Assembly (NCBI GenBank): GCA_029962745.1
Contig: CM057151.1
Coordinates: forward strand, 9,549,142-9,613,141
From: Echinometra lucunter
Taxonomy: Eukaryota > Echinodermata > Echinoidea > Camarodonta > Echinometridae
Length of the DNA stretch: 64,000 nt
Direction: 5' to 3'
Shown here: piece by piece, positions 26,301 to 39,100 of the stretch
Layout: each line of letters starts with the position of its first letter
How positions within the stretch are numbered: position 1 is the stretch's first letter
Translations under genes and position numbers: made by a program
Notes under the pieces: model-generated
Databases searched by the model: none
The model's input: the letters and a program-made list of their open reading frames with translations, nothing else
What the model was told of the DNA's origin: nothing

Positions 26301-29300
26301 TTATAGAAACACATTATATTACTTGTATAATGTGTGAAGGGTCACAGGTTTTATTTATGGAGAACTTTTGAGAGAGAATATACACGTTGTTTGTTTTAAC
26401 TTCACAGGTTTTGATATTTAATCAAGTGATTGTGTTCCTCTAATTATACCAGGAATCTTGTCTGCGATGGTTGCTGCAGTTCATGCAGAACATTGGGGTC
26501 CATCTGGACTCACTTGATCGTCATGGCAACTCGCCTTCCCACCTTGCTGCTAGACATGGTCACCTCACCTGTCTACAGGTATGTAATCAACGCTCCCTTC
26601 TCTTTGTTGACTTTGCGACTTGATGGCATTGATACATGATTATTTTTGTAGAGCAGAAGCATTGGTTGTCATTAAGTCACTTTTCAAAGTGACTTAAGTT
26701 AAACTGGCCATATCTTAGTCCATTGAATTATCGAAAGTCAAGTGCCAACCCATGTGTTCCACATATGATCTACAGTAATCATTGCCAAGATACATTTGAA
26801 TACTCATTTGGCCATCAAAAAGGAAATGATAAATTTCATAGCAACAAGCTCTTGTATGTCCATTACTTATGGCAATTTGTTCAGGACAAAGAGATTGATG
26901 TTTGGCACTCCAAAAATCATTTGCTTTGGTCTGTGGTTTCAGGCCTGTTTAAATGTGCTCTTAAGTTAAACAGCCTTCAAGAATGCAGGCAATTGTTTCT
27001 TGGGAAAAGTTTGTTGACCTGCTACACTCCCTCTTCCCCTAGTACTAATGACTATACCATGTCATACCTCTTTCCGAACACTGAGCCTTGAAAACATTTT
27101 CCCACTGTCTACACGTACCTTTGCAGACTCTTGTGGAGTTCAACTGTGATGTTACCATGGTGAATGGTAAGAAGCACACTCCTTGTAGCCTAGCAACCAA
27201 GTATAACCACAACACCTGTGCCCAGTTCTTGGTTGTGACAGAGACATGTATCTCACTCTCAGACCAGGTTACTCAACTCAGACGAGATCTTAGGGAGTAA
27301 GTTTATTTCTCCTTATAGAGGACAGGGATTTGTGTAAATGATAAAAGAATTATGATTGCCATGCGAAAATAACAACATTGATATTATTTCTATGAATTTC
27401 CCAGAAAATTCATAGATCTTAATATGTAAATGTATGTGATATGAAAGTTTTGAAAGTTTAAGGATTGCTTTGCCAATTTGAAGGTTCTTTTATTGTTCAT
27501 TGTGATTTAATTTCTGTTCTGTTTTATAAATAGATTTGGTACAGTCCCTTTTTAATCTGCAAAGAAATGTTTTACAAGGAAGACCTTGACCTTTCTGATA
27601 GAACACCTTTATTTTGTTTGATTTTTAGGTACCACCAGGAGAAAGTACAGCTGAAGACAAGGCTGGATGATGTAAGTGCTTTAAAAGTATTTTGTAAATG
27701 TGATACAGATTTGTCTTGTAGATTTCAGGCAGGAACTTTCTGTGAGAGATGTGATGTGTACAGAAGCATACAAATCTTTAAGAAGAAACATTGAAAGTGT
27801 CTAATTGAAGTGTCTTTGAAAAAAAGACTAATTTCAATACTATCTTGTGAAAGAGGCTTGTGTGTGTAGCCTTATATGCTACAATCTGGTAAAATTCATA
27901 AAAGTGCTAGTACATCTAGCTCAGAATTGATATTCAATTGAAAATTTAAGCTCAGCCCCCTTGTGTTTGACACAACCATCATCTTTTCTGCCATTTTGTT
28001 AGGCCATACTATGCAGTGAAGCACTGGTCCGCATGCATCCCAGGAACACTACACAACGAATAGAGCAGATCCAACAGCAGTATGTTGACCTGACCAATCT
28101 CTTGGTGAGAAGAATCGATGACATGCATCAGAAGAGAGAGAAAGAACCAGCTAACAAGGGATCCTTGCTCTCAGAAGGTGCTAGCACTGAGGAACTAGGG
28201 TAAGTTTCTTCTACATTGTTGTAAACTATCTGATATATCTGGAGACACGCACTTTGATCTAAATGTGTAGACATTCGCGCACTTTCATCTAAATGTGTAG
28301 ACATTCACAACTGATGATAATTGCCCCCTTTGGTCACCTTGCAGTTCTTTTGTAACATTTATACCTGCAGCAACCACACATTTAGAGTCCTTGCATTTCT
28401 TGACCCCATTGCAGTGAGGACATAGCCCAGTGTAAGCAGCGTGCCAGTGAGCTCCAGGACTCCTGCTCCCAGCTCCTGGAAGAGGAGCATGCTCGTCACG
28501 GATCTGATGAGGAGGGAGAACTGTCGAGAATACAGGAGACTCTGCACAAACTACAGCAGCAATCTGATGGGTTGCCAAGCTATGGAGGTCAAAGGTCACA
28601 GCTGGAGGATCACAACTCAGAGCCTCTCAAGGACATGAGGTGTGTTCTTTTGGGGAAAAAAATCCAAACAAGTACATAGAGAGCAATCGTATCCAAGTTC
28701 AATTTCACAGGACTAGTTTGCCAGTACAAACCATTATTAGTCATATCAGTCATAGAGTGTCTGAACTATAAAGACTAGTAGGGTGCATGGTCTACTGCAC
28801 ACCATAGGTCCTGTACTGTAGCAGCTTCTTGACACAGCCACAGGCTAGCAAAGTTAAAGTTAACTCAAGGCTTTGTTGAATTGTGTTTAAGTGTTACTAT
28901 AGAGTGTGTGCCTGCAGACCACAGATACTCTTATGACAAAGAATGAATTGATAATTCCATATATGCAAATTGTTGGTCTTTTTCATGATAGCACCATAAT
29001 CTTAGCTAATGGATAGATGGTCTGTTCAAATGCAATTGAGCTTTTGTTTGTCTTCCAGAGAGATATATGAAAGATTGTGAAGGCTGGTCAGCATTGTTTT
29101 ACAAGAAAGTATCCTTTTATTTTCTGTGTAGGAAACGGTTAAGTGAAGTGAGCTTGCTACACGCTGCTAGTCCATCTGTGATGAATACCCCCCTCTCTGA
29201 CAAGCAAGACAATGTGAGTCTCAGCAGCAGCTATACATCCCTCAGCTCTTCATCATCATCCCTCTCTGTGATGTTGAACAGTCCGCAAGTGCCTTCAAAG

Positions 29301-32300
29301 CCCACTCTCCAGAAACAAGTGTCGTGGGAGGATCAGTGTCCTCATAAGGGTGCTTCAAGTAGTGTAAATGGAGGGACTGGTCAAAGTGAAACCAAAAGTG
29401 CAGCCTCAGGAGTTAGAAGTATGGAGCAGGAAGATCTTGCATCCAAAGTGAAAAGACACTTGAATGATTTAATCTCAGGGAAAAATAGCAGTCAATTGGA
29501 TGCAAACAAGCGTCAGTCTTCCCAAAGTAATCAGTATTATGCGTCTTCAAAAGACGAAAGAGACTATGCAACGCCCACGAACCCTTCTCCAACAGATGGA
29601 GTGTTGACAGCATGTGTGAATGGATCTAGTAATGTGACATCCACAGGGAGCAGCTCACAACAATCACGAATGAAGCAAATTCAGGCAAAGCAATCTCTTG
29701 ATGCACTCATGAAGAGTGCCTTGCCAGACTTGATCAACTCTGGGGATGCTAAACGGGGTCAGGTATCACCACCTAGTGATAGCAGCAAGCATTCAGCCTC
29801 AAGTGAAGACCTTTCCCATTCATGGCATGGAGGCTCATGTGACCAGGGTAGGAATAGACCAATTCTGTCTAGATTAAGAACATCTCATTCCATTGACTCT
29901 GCTGTGAATAGTACACATAACATGAAGCATACAAGGCATAGTAGTGAGAACAGCCCTTTGAATGTGAAACTAATTTCATCTCTTAAGAGCCAGGATGATG
30001 AGGTTCTCCATAGACCTGTATCAAGCAGTAGAAATTCTGTGTTGTCTGTTCCAGTGTTCATGCGAAAGCTACAGCCAACAGGACACGTCCCTGGTGCAGA
30101 AGTGTCCATCAATGTTGAGCAAATGAACCATCACAATGAAATGGATGAAGACCCAAATGGTGATTCTTTCATTCCGCGGCTCAATTCGGACTCAAGCCTT
30201 AGTAGCGCCACATCATCTGACGTCGTCTGGTCAGACATAGACTACCAAGATAGTCCAGATGCAGGCCCTATGTACAAACGTAGGGCTGGAATCCTCAACC
30301 GAACTCGTAGAACCGGAGAGGGGAATCGCAAGTCACGCAACCGTCACATCAAGTTCGCCTTGGATGAAGACAACTGCCCCTCCAGCCCTGCCTCTGATGC
30401 ATCCTACCGTCGCAGAGATCTCTCACCAATATACGAGTCTGAATCACATCGCCAGCAACGTGAGCAGAACGCAGCCGAATTTCATAACCCTGTGAACAGT
30501 GCCTCTCCTTGTGAATATAATCCTCCTGTACTTGGTCATCGTGAGTACAGGGTTAACTTCTACAGCAGTGATGATGATGATTATGAGACCGAGTCACCAC
30601 CTCCCCAAGATAGTCCCCCCATTACAGGATCTAACTTATCACATGCTCAGGTGAATATCTTTTTATTTATAAATTTTTTTAAATATTGTGAGCTTTATTT
30701 TTTATTTTGTTATCTCCCTTTCTCCCTGTACTTGTTTCTCTTATTCTTTCTTACCTTCTCTGTCTGTGGGTGTCTAGCTGTCTGTCAAATATTATAATCT
30801 TTATCTTATACATTTTCCTGACATTAACCTTTTAAGTTTTTAAAATGTATCTCTAATTCATTGTGATTGTTATATATTTTTTGGTTTTACTGTACTGCTA
30901 AGAAGTGAGAAGTTTATAAATAAACAAGCTCTAATGTATCATTGACTTTAGTCTTCCCTTATGTCCTAAGTAATTGATCATGAATGACATACATCAAAGG
31001 CGCTAATGTGGTGATTCAGTTTCGTCCCTAGATACTTTTGTGTAACGCTATAATATTTTGTGTATTATCCTTGTTTAAAAATAAGTCCTGGACAATGAAT
31101 TTGAGTTCTTGCAAATCTTTTTTTTTTTTGTAATACCTGTAGGATCACCCTGTTAATGAGATTCTGCAAGATTCTGTTCTTGATGGCCAGGAAGAGACTG
31201 ACAAATTTTGGTAAGATATAAAGTCTCCATTTTCTTAATTGTTAGATATGTTTTGATCTGTTGTAAATTCCTGGTTGAGAAAATGAATCAAAACTTTTTC
31301 ATGGTACATGTAGTTTCAAATTCTTCTAGAACTGTAGAAAGATCTGTAATGCAAGTACTTGAAGACTCTGTTTCTGACTTCTGAACCGGCATACAAAGGG
31401 GAAAAAATGGAAACAAATCACAAAAAATATGAACAGTACCAAGCAAAAATAAAACAAAACTGAATGACAAAAACAACAATATAACGCATAAAACAAACAA
31501 GCAAAGAAAAAAAAAATGTAGGGGATAAATGAAGAAAAAATCTTAAAATAGGCATATAGGTTATCACTCAATTCTCCACAGCTAGTTTGAACTTTTTAAA
31601 TTAACTTATATCTTTAAATTATGATATCTTATTTGTTTGATAGTATCTATCATCTCTGATAGTATTGTTATCTATTCTATTTCTCCCTCATGAAAGTATG
31701 ACAAGGACTTTAAATTCTTGAACTCAAATTTTGCCAGGGGTTTTACTCAAAACATGAACATTGCTTACTTTTCAAACACCTGTACTTTAACCTTGTCCTA
31801 TATCACAAACTTATGAGTACAAGTTGTAGTAATTGTATTTTCTTTTCTAATGATATTAAAAATTCCTATGATGTATAGTTTAACTTCACCTTTGAAAATT
31901 ATTGTATAAAAATGAGTTTCCCCTTTCTCCCTGACGTTTCTGTTTCTCATTTGTTTATCATTGTTTAATTGTATGAAAGGATCCTTTGTGAATTCTGCAA
32001 TTTTCTAAAAAAAAAATATCTGTTTTTAGAATGTTCAATTCATGTTCTGATTATTGACATAAATTGATCATGGTACACATAATTTTCATGATGGCATAGT
32101 GTGTGATTAAAAATATCAAATCTGTTTGTCACATGCATGGGCACAGCAATTAGGTAAAATGTATAGCGTGCCACTTTTGTTTTATATTGCCATCTTAAGA
32201 GCCACATCATTAGTTTGCATTTTTGATCTCATTATACATTATGAGGGCGGTTTTGAAAGTGCATTCACGCACATGTTTGTTCTACTGAGTAAATTGATTA

Positions 32301-33067
32301 GTCACTGTGAAAAGTGTTTACAGTATAATTTGAAATACCCGGTAGTAAAACTGGATAGGGAATTTATTGCTGGTTTTAGTACCAGCAGAAAGTCATCTTC
32401 ATACATCCTTTTTTGATTGGCGGATATTTTAGTGGGGTTTTTATAGTATTCTAGGCTTTTAAAAGTGATATTGGCATTGTTTAGATAGATATCACATGAG
32501 TATGACTGGAATACTGCTTAATAGTGTAAACTGAATAATGTGAAACTTCGAGTAATGATGAAATGTTGAAAGTACAAAGAACCTTTACATGTAGATGATG
32601 TTCAATTTAAGAGAGACAGAGAGAGGAGAAAATACAATGCATACTTGTGACAGAACAGTGGAATAGATAATTTGCAATTTAAAACGAGCCTGTTGGAAAA
32701 CTTTGAAACTTATTTTCTTTGGATAATTAAAAATGCAATTACCATGGGTTATGCCATTATATTAAAAAATTTTCAGACACAGTTACAGTCATTCAAATTG
32801 TAAATGCCTACATGTACTATTTACAAATTCTGCTCTTACTGTCTGCATTGCCTCTTTCAAAAAGGTTAAGTTCACTTTATTCAAGGATTTTTGCTGTTGT
32901 CTATTTCAGTTTGACCTCTTTTGTCCCTACATGTGTGTCTTGGCAGTGTCATGCCCCTTGCACACTTAGAAAGTTTTTGCTTTTCTTTTTCATAAATGTT
33001 GAATTCTAGCATGTTGTGTTTCCTGTGTTATCATAGAGAAGATAGATTATCTTTTATGTGACAAGAT

Positions 33068-33104
<37 letters not shown>

Positions 33105-36100
33105 GGGGGGTATGGGATAAAGAGATCAAGTAATTCATGTGTAAGTGATGGGTCAGTAAGCAATATAATTATAATGAATCAACACTGAGCTACATGTATG
33201 TGGAAATGTATGAAAATAATTTCTGATAATTTCAAGCAACAAGTATATGTACGTAAAAGCAGTAGAATAAATTACATTTTCAAGTTACTTACACTGAACA
33301 TTTAAGTAATGATAAAAAATGCATGTACAGTGCACACTGTACATGATTAAAACCATAATATTATTTTTTCAGATTTTTTACATGTATATTTCAACAATTA
33401 CTAATCAATTCAAGTACTCGCACAAACATGTCAACTAAAAAGTGAAAATGTATATTATGCCTCTGCTCATGCTATTAAAAAAAAAACACCTCCAAAACAA
33501 CAACAACATTATTCCAGGGATATCTAATCTTTGATCCTTACAGTATGTAAATGTATAATGGTAGGATATTATTATTAACAAGGAACACAAGTTTGTTTCA
33601 ATATAACACACATTTTTTCGTAGACCCCAGCCTGTTATCTCAGGCATACATTGTAGTATTCAATGGGTAAACAGGAATGGCATTTCAAGAAAAATAAAAA
33701 GCATCTTTTATTTGAATTATTCATAAGTTTAATAGTGAATAAAAATTTTTATCTCCTGCATTCATATTTATTAACTTATGGGGGGGGGGGGGGAAATGCA
33801 GAAGGTGATGTACATGTAGATTTCAGTATATTGTGAAATATTGGACTGAAATGGTGAACAATTTTCTTCTGTTAAACCCGCCGCACACTATACGATCCGA
33901 CTGCGACCCGATTTTCGAATAAATGGCATTTTGCATTAAAAATGAAAGTTTAAACAGGTTAAATAATCTTTTTGAAGTTCTGGATAATGATAGGAATACT
34001 AAAATCGAAATTGTTGCTAACTGAAAGCCTTTTGGTAGGAGTAAAGGCCAAATCGGCTTCAAATCGTAGCCGAATGCAGGACTCCTGCAATCACTAGTTT
34101 TCACTACGATTTGGAATTGAATTCGCTTTTATTCCTACAGGGAGGCTTGCAATAGCCCGCAATTTCAATTCTAGCATTCATACCACTTATCAGAACTTCG
34201 ATCGTTAAGATTTTACAGGTTAGAATGTAACTTCATATCAAATGCTATAACAAATTTTTCCAAAATCGGATCGCAGACGGATCGTATAGTGTGCGCTGGG
34301 CTTTAACAGCACTCCCATGAGATGTTGCCCATTTCACAAGCCATTTGTTACTGTACTTTACAACGTACATGTAAACCGCAATCTCTCAAAGAGTTTGATT
34401 GGTCTGTGGAGACTTTACAAGATTCTTCATTGCTGTGGTCAGAATGGTTTAGGTTCCCTTAAAGTACCCCTTACACTCCTCATTGATTCTTCTGTTGTTC
34501 AGGGCTTAACTCTGAAGCAGCAATTAAAGATTAAGTCCACCCATACATACCTAGAAAGTGGATAGTACATTAGATGACCTTGTAACTCCCTTTCATTGAT
34601 TTTGTTATATGCTTGTAAGTATGCGAGGACAACTACTTCAGCGACACCATTCCCTGACGTAGGAACATTATTTCTCAACTTTATTCATAAAAAAGCTTTT
34701 ACATCCTGTAGAAGGCTTTACGTGTATGTGATAGCAAAAAGGATGAAGAATTGAAGTAAATTGTCATGAAAGATACATGAACAATACATGTCATTCATTG
34801 AGCAAGATGGATTATAACATGCAATGTAATTATGTTTTAATTGTTTGCTACTTATTCAATTTTCCTTTACCAATTCACAGGATTATTTAATGTAAAAAAA
34901 GTCTAGGCTTCAAGCAGCAGCAGCAAAAAAAAAAAAAGAAAAAGAAGAAAAAAAAAAGAAAAGAAGAAAAAAAAAAGAAGAACAAAAGAAAAGAAAAAAA
35001 GAAAAAAAAAAAAGAAAGAAAGAAAAAAAATCAGCTACATGTAGAAGTAGAAAGCAAGATAATTCACCCCATTCTAATCATCCATGAAGGACTTGGATAA
35101 GGTATTTCAAAGAAAATCAATATTGTGCTAAATTTGCCTAGAGCTCTGTTACAAACAATGAAAAGGAATTTTCCTGACACCGAAAATTCTTCGTATAAGT
35201 ATAACTACAAGTAATCCAAATTCCTTTTTCTAATAATTGCCTGTCTTCTTGTTATTCTACATGTACGTGTAAGTGTCTTCACAGATTGCTTCAAGCAAGA
35301 ATCAATTACCTTGTCTATCTGAAATTGATTGTCTCTAAGCTTTTTTATAACAAAAAGCTGTACATGTATTCTCTCTGAAAAACTTAAAGTGATTACACAA
35401 TGGTAAAAAAAAAAAAAAATATATGATCGAGAGTAGAATTCTAAGAACAATAACATTAAAAATTTGATGATTTTCAATCAAAATCAATGCATTTTGGCTA
35501 ATTTTCTCATAAAAAGTCATGAGTTGGCAAAAAAATTTGAGTGTGAGGTATGACGTAAAAGTGGGTACCCAGCTTCGCGCATTGCAGTTGTGCTGCGCGC
35601 TAGACTGTACAATATGTATTATACCTTGCGCGCATTGTGCTAGAAATGCGCGATAAGGTACCCACTTTGACGTCATTTTGACGTCAAAGTGGGTACCCAG
35701 TTGAAAAGTGGGACACAGCTGAGGGGTCAAAAAGATCATGAAATCTTACTACATTTGGGGGTTTCCTTGGCAACGCGACTTTTGAAAAAATTTAGGCAGA
35801 TGATTTTCTGCTGATGAAATCATGCTCTTTTAAATGAGCTAACATTGTTTCAGCATTAAAAATTTCAGCATTGAGTACCCCCTTTAAGGAGCCCCAATAA
35901 ACATGGAATACAATTGTTATAATTGGTTCTAATTACTTCACTTTCCATAAAGTTGATAATAATCAGGCATATACTTGCATGTAGATTGGTATGGTTGAGT
36001 AAGGTGATAGGTGACCTTGAGATACTAATCAACAAACCCAGAGGAATGGACAGGATCATATTGCAAACCAAATTGTTTGCTTAGTAAGGAGAATGCCAAG

Positions 36101-39100
36101 AATGTGATATCACCTAATTCTGAACTTTCCAAATCAATAGCAATGGCATGAAAAACACAATTTAGTAGTTCTGCTCAGTGTATAGTACATGTAAAATGAG
36201 GATTAAAAATTTCAAAAGGGGCTATCCAAATTAGAGTACTGGCATGAAAAACACAATTTAGTAGTTCTGCTCAGTGTATAGTACCTGTAAAATGAGTATT
36301 CAATATTTCAAAATGCTATCCATTTAGAGTACTGCAGTTGATTGGAAGGATTATAATTTAGAAAAATAAAAGTTCAGTAAAATGATAAATTATGGCAAGA
36401 TTCACACTGATTTGCATGTATTTGACAACAGTCATGGATAAAAGTTATGTGTTTGGATCCTTTGCACTCAGCTTGTTGTCAGTGGAATGAAATTCGGTAT
36501 GCTCTAAGCTGAAATAATCTAAATCCTTGATAATGACTAAAATCAAGTAAGTTCCCTCAGAATCAAACAAAACTTAATGCTGAAAGCTCTAAACTACAAC
36601 TGAGTATCTGCCAAACCAGTTTGGAAGAATTATATGCACGGTACATTATAAATGAGCATCAACATATAAGAAAATTATGTCAGTTATCCTGATTCATTTC
36701 TGTGACTCATGTATGCAAATTTGAGTTATATGATGGAATAGGACTTCCAGTAACTTTATGTAACTTTGTGTATATTTTGCTGGTCTAAACAATCAACCTA
36801 CACATTGAAATGGAATGTTACCCCTATGCACCAGAACTCCTCCTACGCCAATATGAAAATTTTTTAAACTAATGATGTACAAATTAGACACGAGAGAAGT
36901 TCTCAAAATTTTGACAAGAACCTAGTAAACACTACATGTTTATTACCCAAACTCTGTGGAATTTGCTTTGAAGACCCAAGGCTAATAATTGATTTGCCAA
37001 ACTCGAGAGAACGACACAAGAGGTGTCAAGAAATTTGTGCAAAAACACTTCTCAAGCCTTCCTGTTTGTGGCCGAAATTCCTACCCGGGCTCACATTGCA
37101 CTTTCTCATGATAATAGGACTCCATGATGATTCAGTACAATCATTTGCTTTAGATTCTTGTTTATTCGTTTTCCATTGCCTGCTGTATCAATGCTAGGAT
37201 AAAAGGGGGTATACCTGGGGTGTATTCAAGCTACCCACTGCCATTGTAATGGTGGCATTCCTTTGTTATTGAGTAGCCTAATCTGCTTTGATTGTTATTG
37301 GGGCTTGATGAATAGGCTTCTTGTCTTTTTATTGAGTTTTCTATTCCTGGAGAGAAATAACTGTCAAAGGTGAATACAATGACTGTGTACATAAGGGATG
37401 TAGAGGGAGGCAGAGGTGATCATTTACTTGCTAATTGCTTGGGGTCATAGAGTACAGGAGGCCTACATGTCTGTACAATGTATGCATGTGTACATGTACA
37501 TTGGAATATTACATGTGTGCATTTACATTGTAGAAATCTCTTTTTATTTCATTTTCTAACAAATTCTAATGCGAGTAGGACATTAGACTTTGGTTACTTT
37601 TGTTACTTTTCTGTTATTTTTGGTGAAGGAGATATTGTGTATAGTTTTCAAATTAAAAAAACAAAACAAAAATAAAAACTATAGTTTCAATTGTTAAGGT
37701 TTCATATACAATGTATTCTAAAGATAGAGTAATGGAAGTGATTGATAGTATCAATAATTGCAATTCTCATTTCTTTTAGTATATAAAGATACAGTACAAG
37801 AAAAATTGGTTTTATGAGATATTTTATTTGTTGAAAACTTTGAAAAATAAACTCTTCGTCATTGTATTCTCAATTTTGCATAAATGCAACAAGTGCCAAA
37901 TTAGAGTTCATTTTGAATATAAAAATGATAGAACTGATTATGTTTGTTTTTTAATATTGCTGATTGCTTTTCTTGTTAATTGCTCACATAAACTCAATTT
38001 CTGCCATTCTGAAAGATAAGACTTGGAATTCACCCCTATTATTGTTCTCAAAAGAGATGGTGCAAAGATTTAAATGTCATCATTCAAACTAAACACAGGA
38101 CACCATTTTACTTAAAACCAATATATCAAACATAAGAAATGAATTTTGATTGAGCAATAGTCTTCATTTTTGGAAGGTAAGCATTCACTTACACAGGTAC
38201 AAGGAAGTGAGTGGTAGTTATAAGAGAGAGTTGTAAGGAAAACCTTTTTTGAAGAAGTGAAACCTTACTGAATTTCTGTTAAGTAGATTTATTTAAATCC
38301 CTCCTTTATTATTGTAGTTTTGGGAAGAGGGCCCTCGAGATCTGATATGCATTGTAAATTTCAAGCAGTTTCACATGTACTTCAGAATCAAAATCACACC
38401 AATACGGTCAGCTACCCCTACATACATGTGTATTACAATATCACTTGAGAGGCTTTTTGTAAAAGAAATAATAATCCATTACATTTAGGTTTATAATTGC
38501 TTTAAATGCATAGAAACTTGTTTGATGGTATTAGCTTGGGAGGATTTGCCAAGAGAATTGGAGTATTAATTACTCAAGATGAAATACCTGAAAACCATGC
38601 ACTACAAAAAATAATGTAAAAGCTAGTACAATGGAATTCAGTTTAATTCGGGGATTTTCAAGGTCTGTGGTGTCATTTGTGAAACAAATGGAACGTTATC
38701 ATGTACAGCCGAGTCCCTCCATGAGCCATTTTGGTAGAATCAACTGGTATACAGTAGTGGCTTTCTCCACATTCTAGGGGAAAGTTTCAATTCAATTTCA
38801 TTTCAAAGTTTATTTCCACTCAAGATAAAACATACATAGTACAGCAGATATACATAATAAAAAGGGAATAAAACATTGAGACAAGTATAGATGTGCATGC
38901 ATAAAAGCAGTCATCAGTTTAAAACGATTAAACAATATACTAAAAAGAGACATGAGTGGGGGTGAATTAAAGATGACTAGTTATTGGTGAAATTGGGATT
39001 CACTAGCATTTAATTTATTCACTTATAAAGTGAATTGATATGAAATGTAGTGCGAGATGGGATTGCAGTAAGGTGAATAGGTAGATGAGTAAATTGTGTT

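Noticed and set aside
29067..29131. Extension of SNCAIP exon 11 to an upstream Met
   Set aside because: A pyrimidine tract and tgtgtag acceptor lie at 29131, and the phase closes with exon 10 only from 29132.
30651..30797. Extension of SNCAIP exon 11 past its donor
   Set aside because: The peptide turns into Phe/Leu/Tyr-rich sequence from intronic T runs, and exon 12 continues in frame after splicing.
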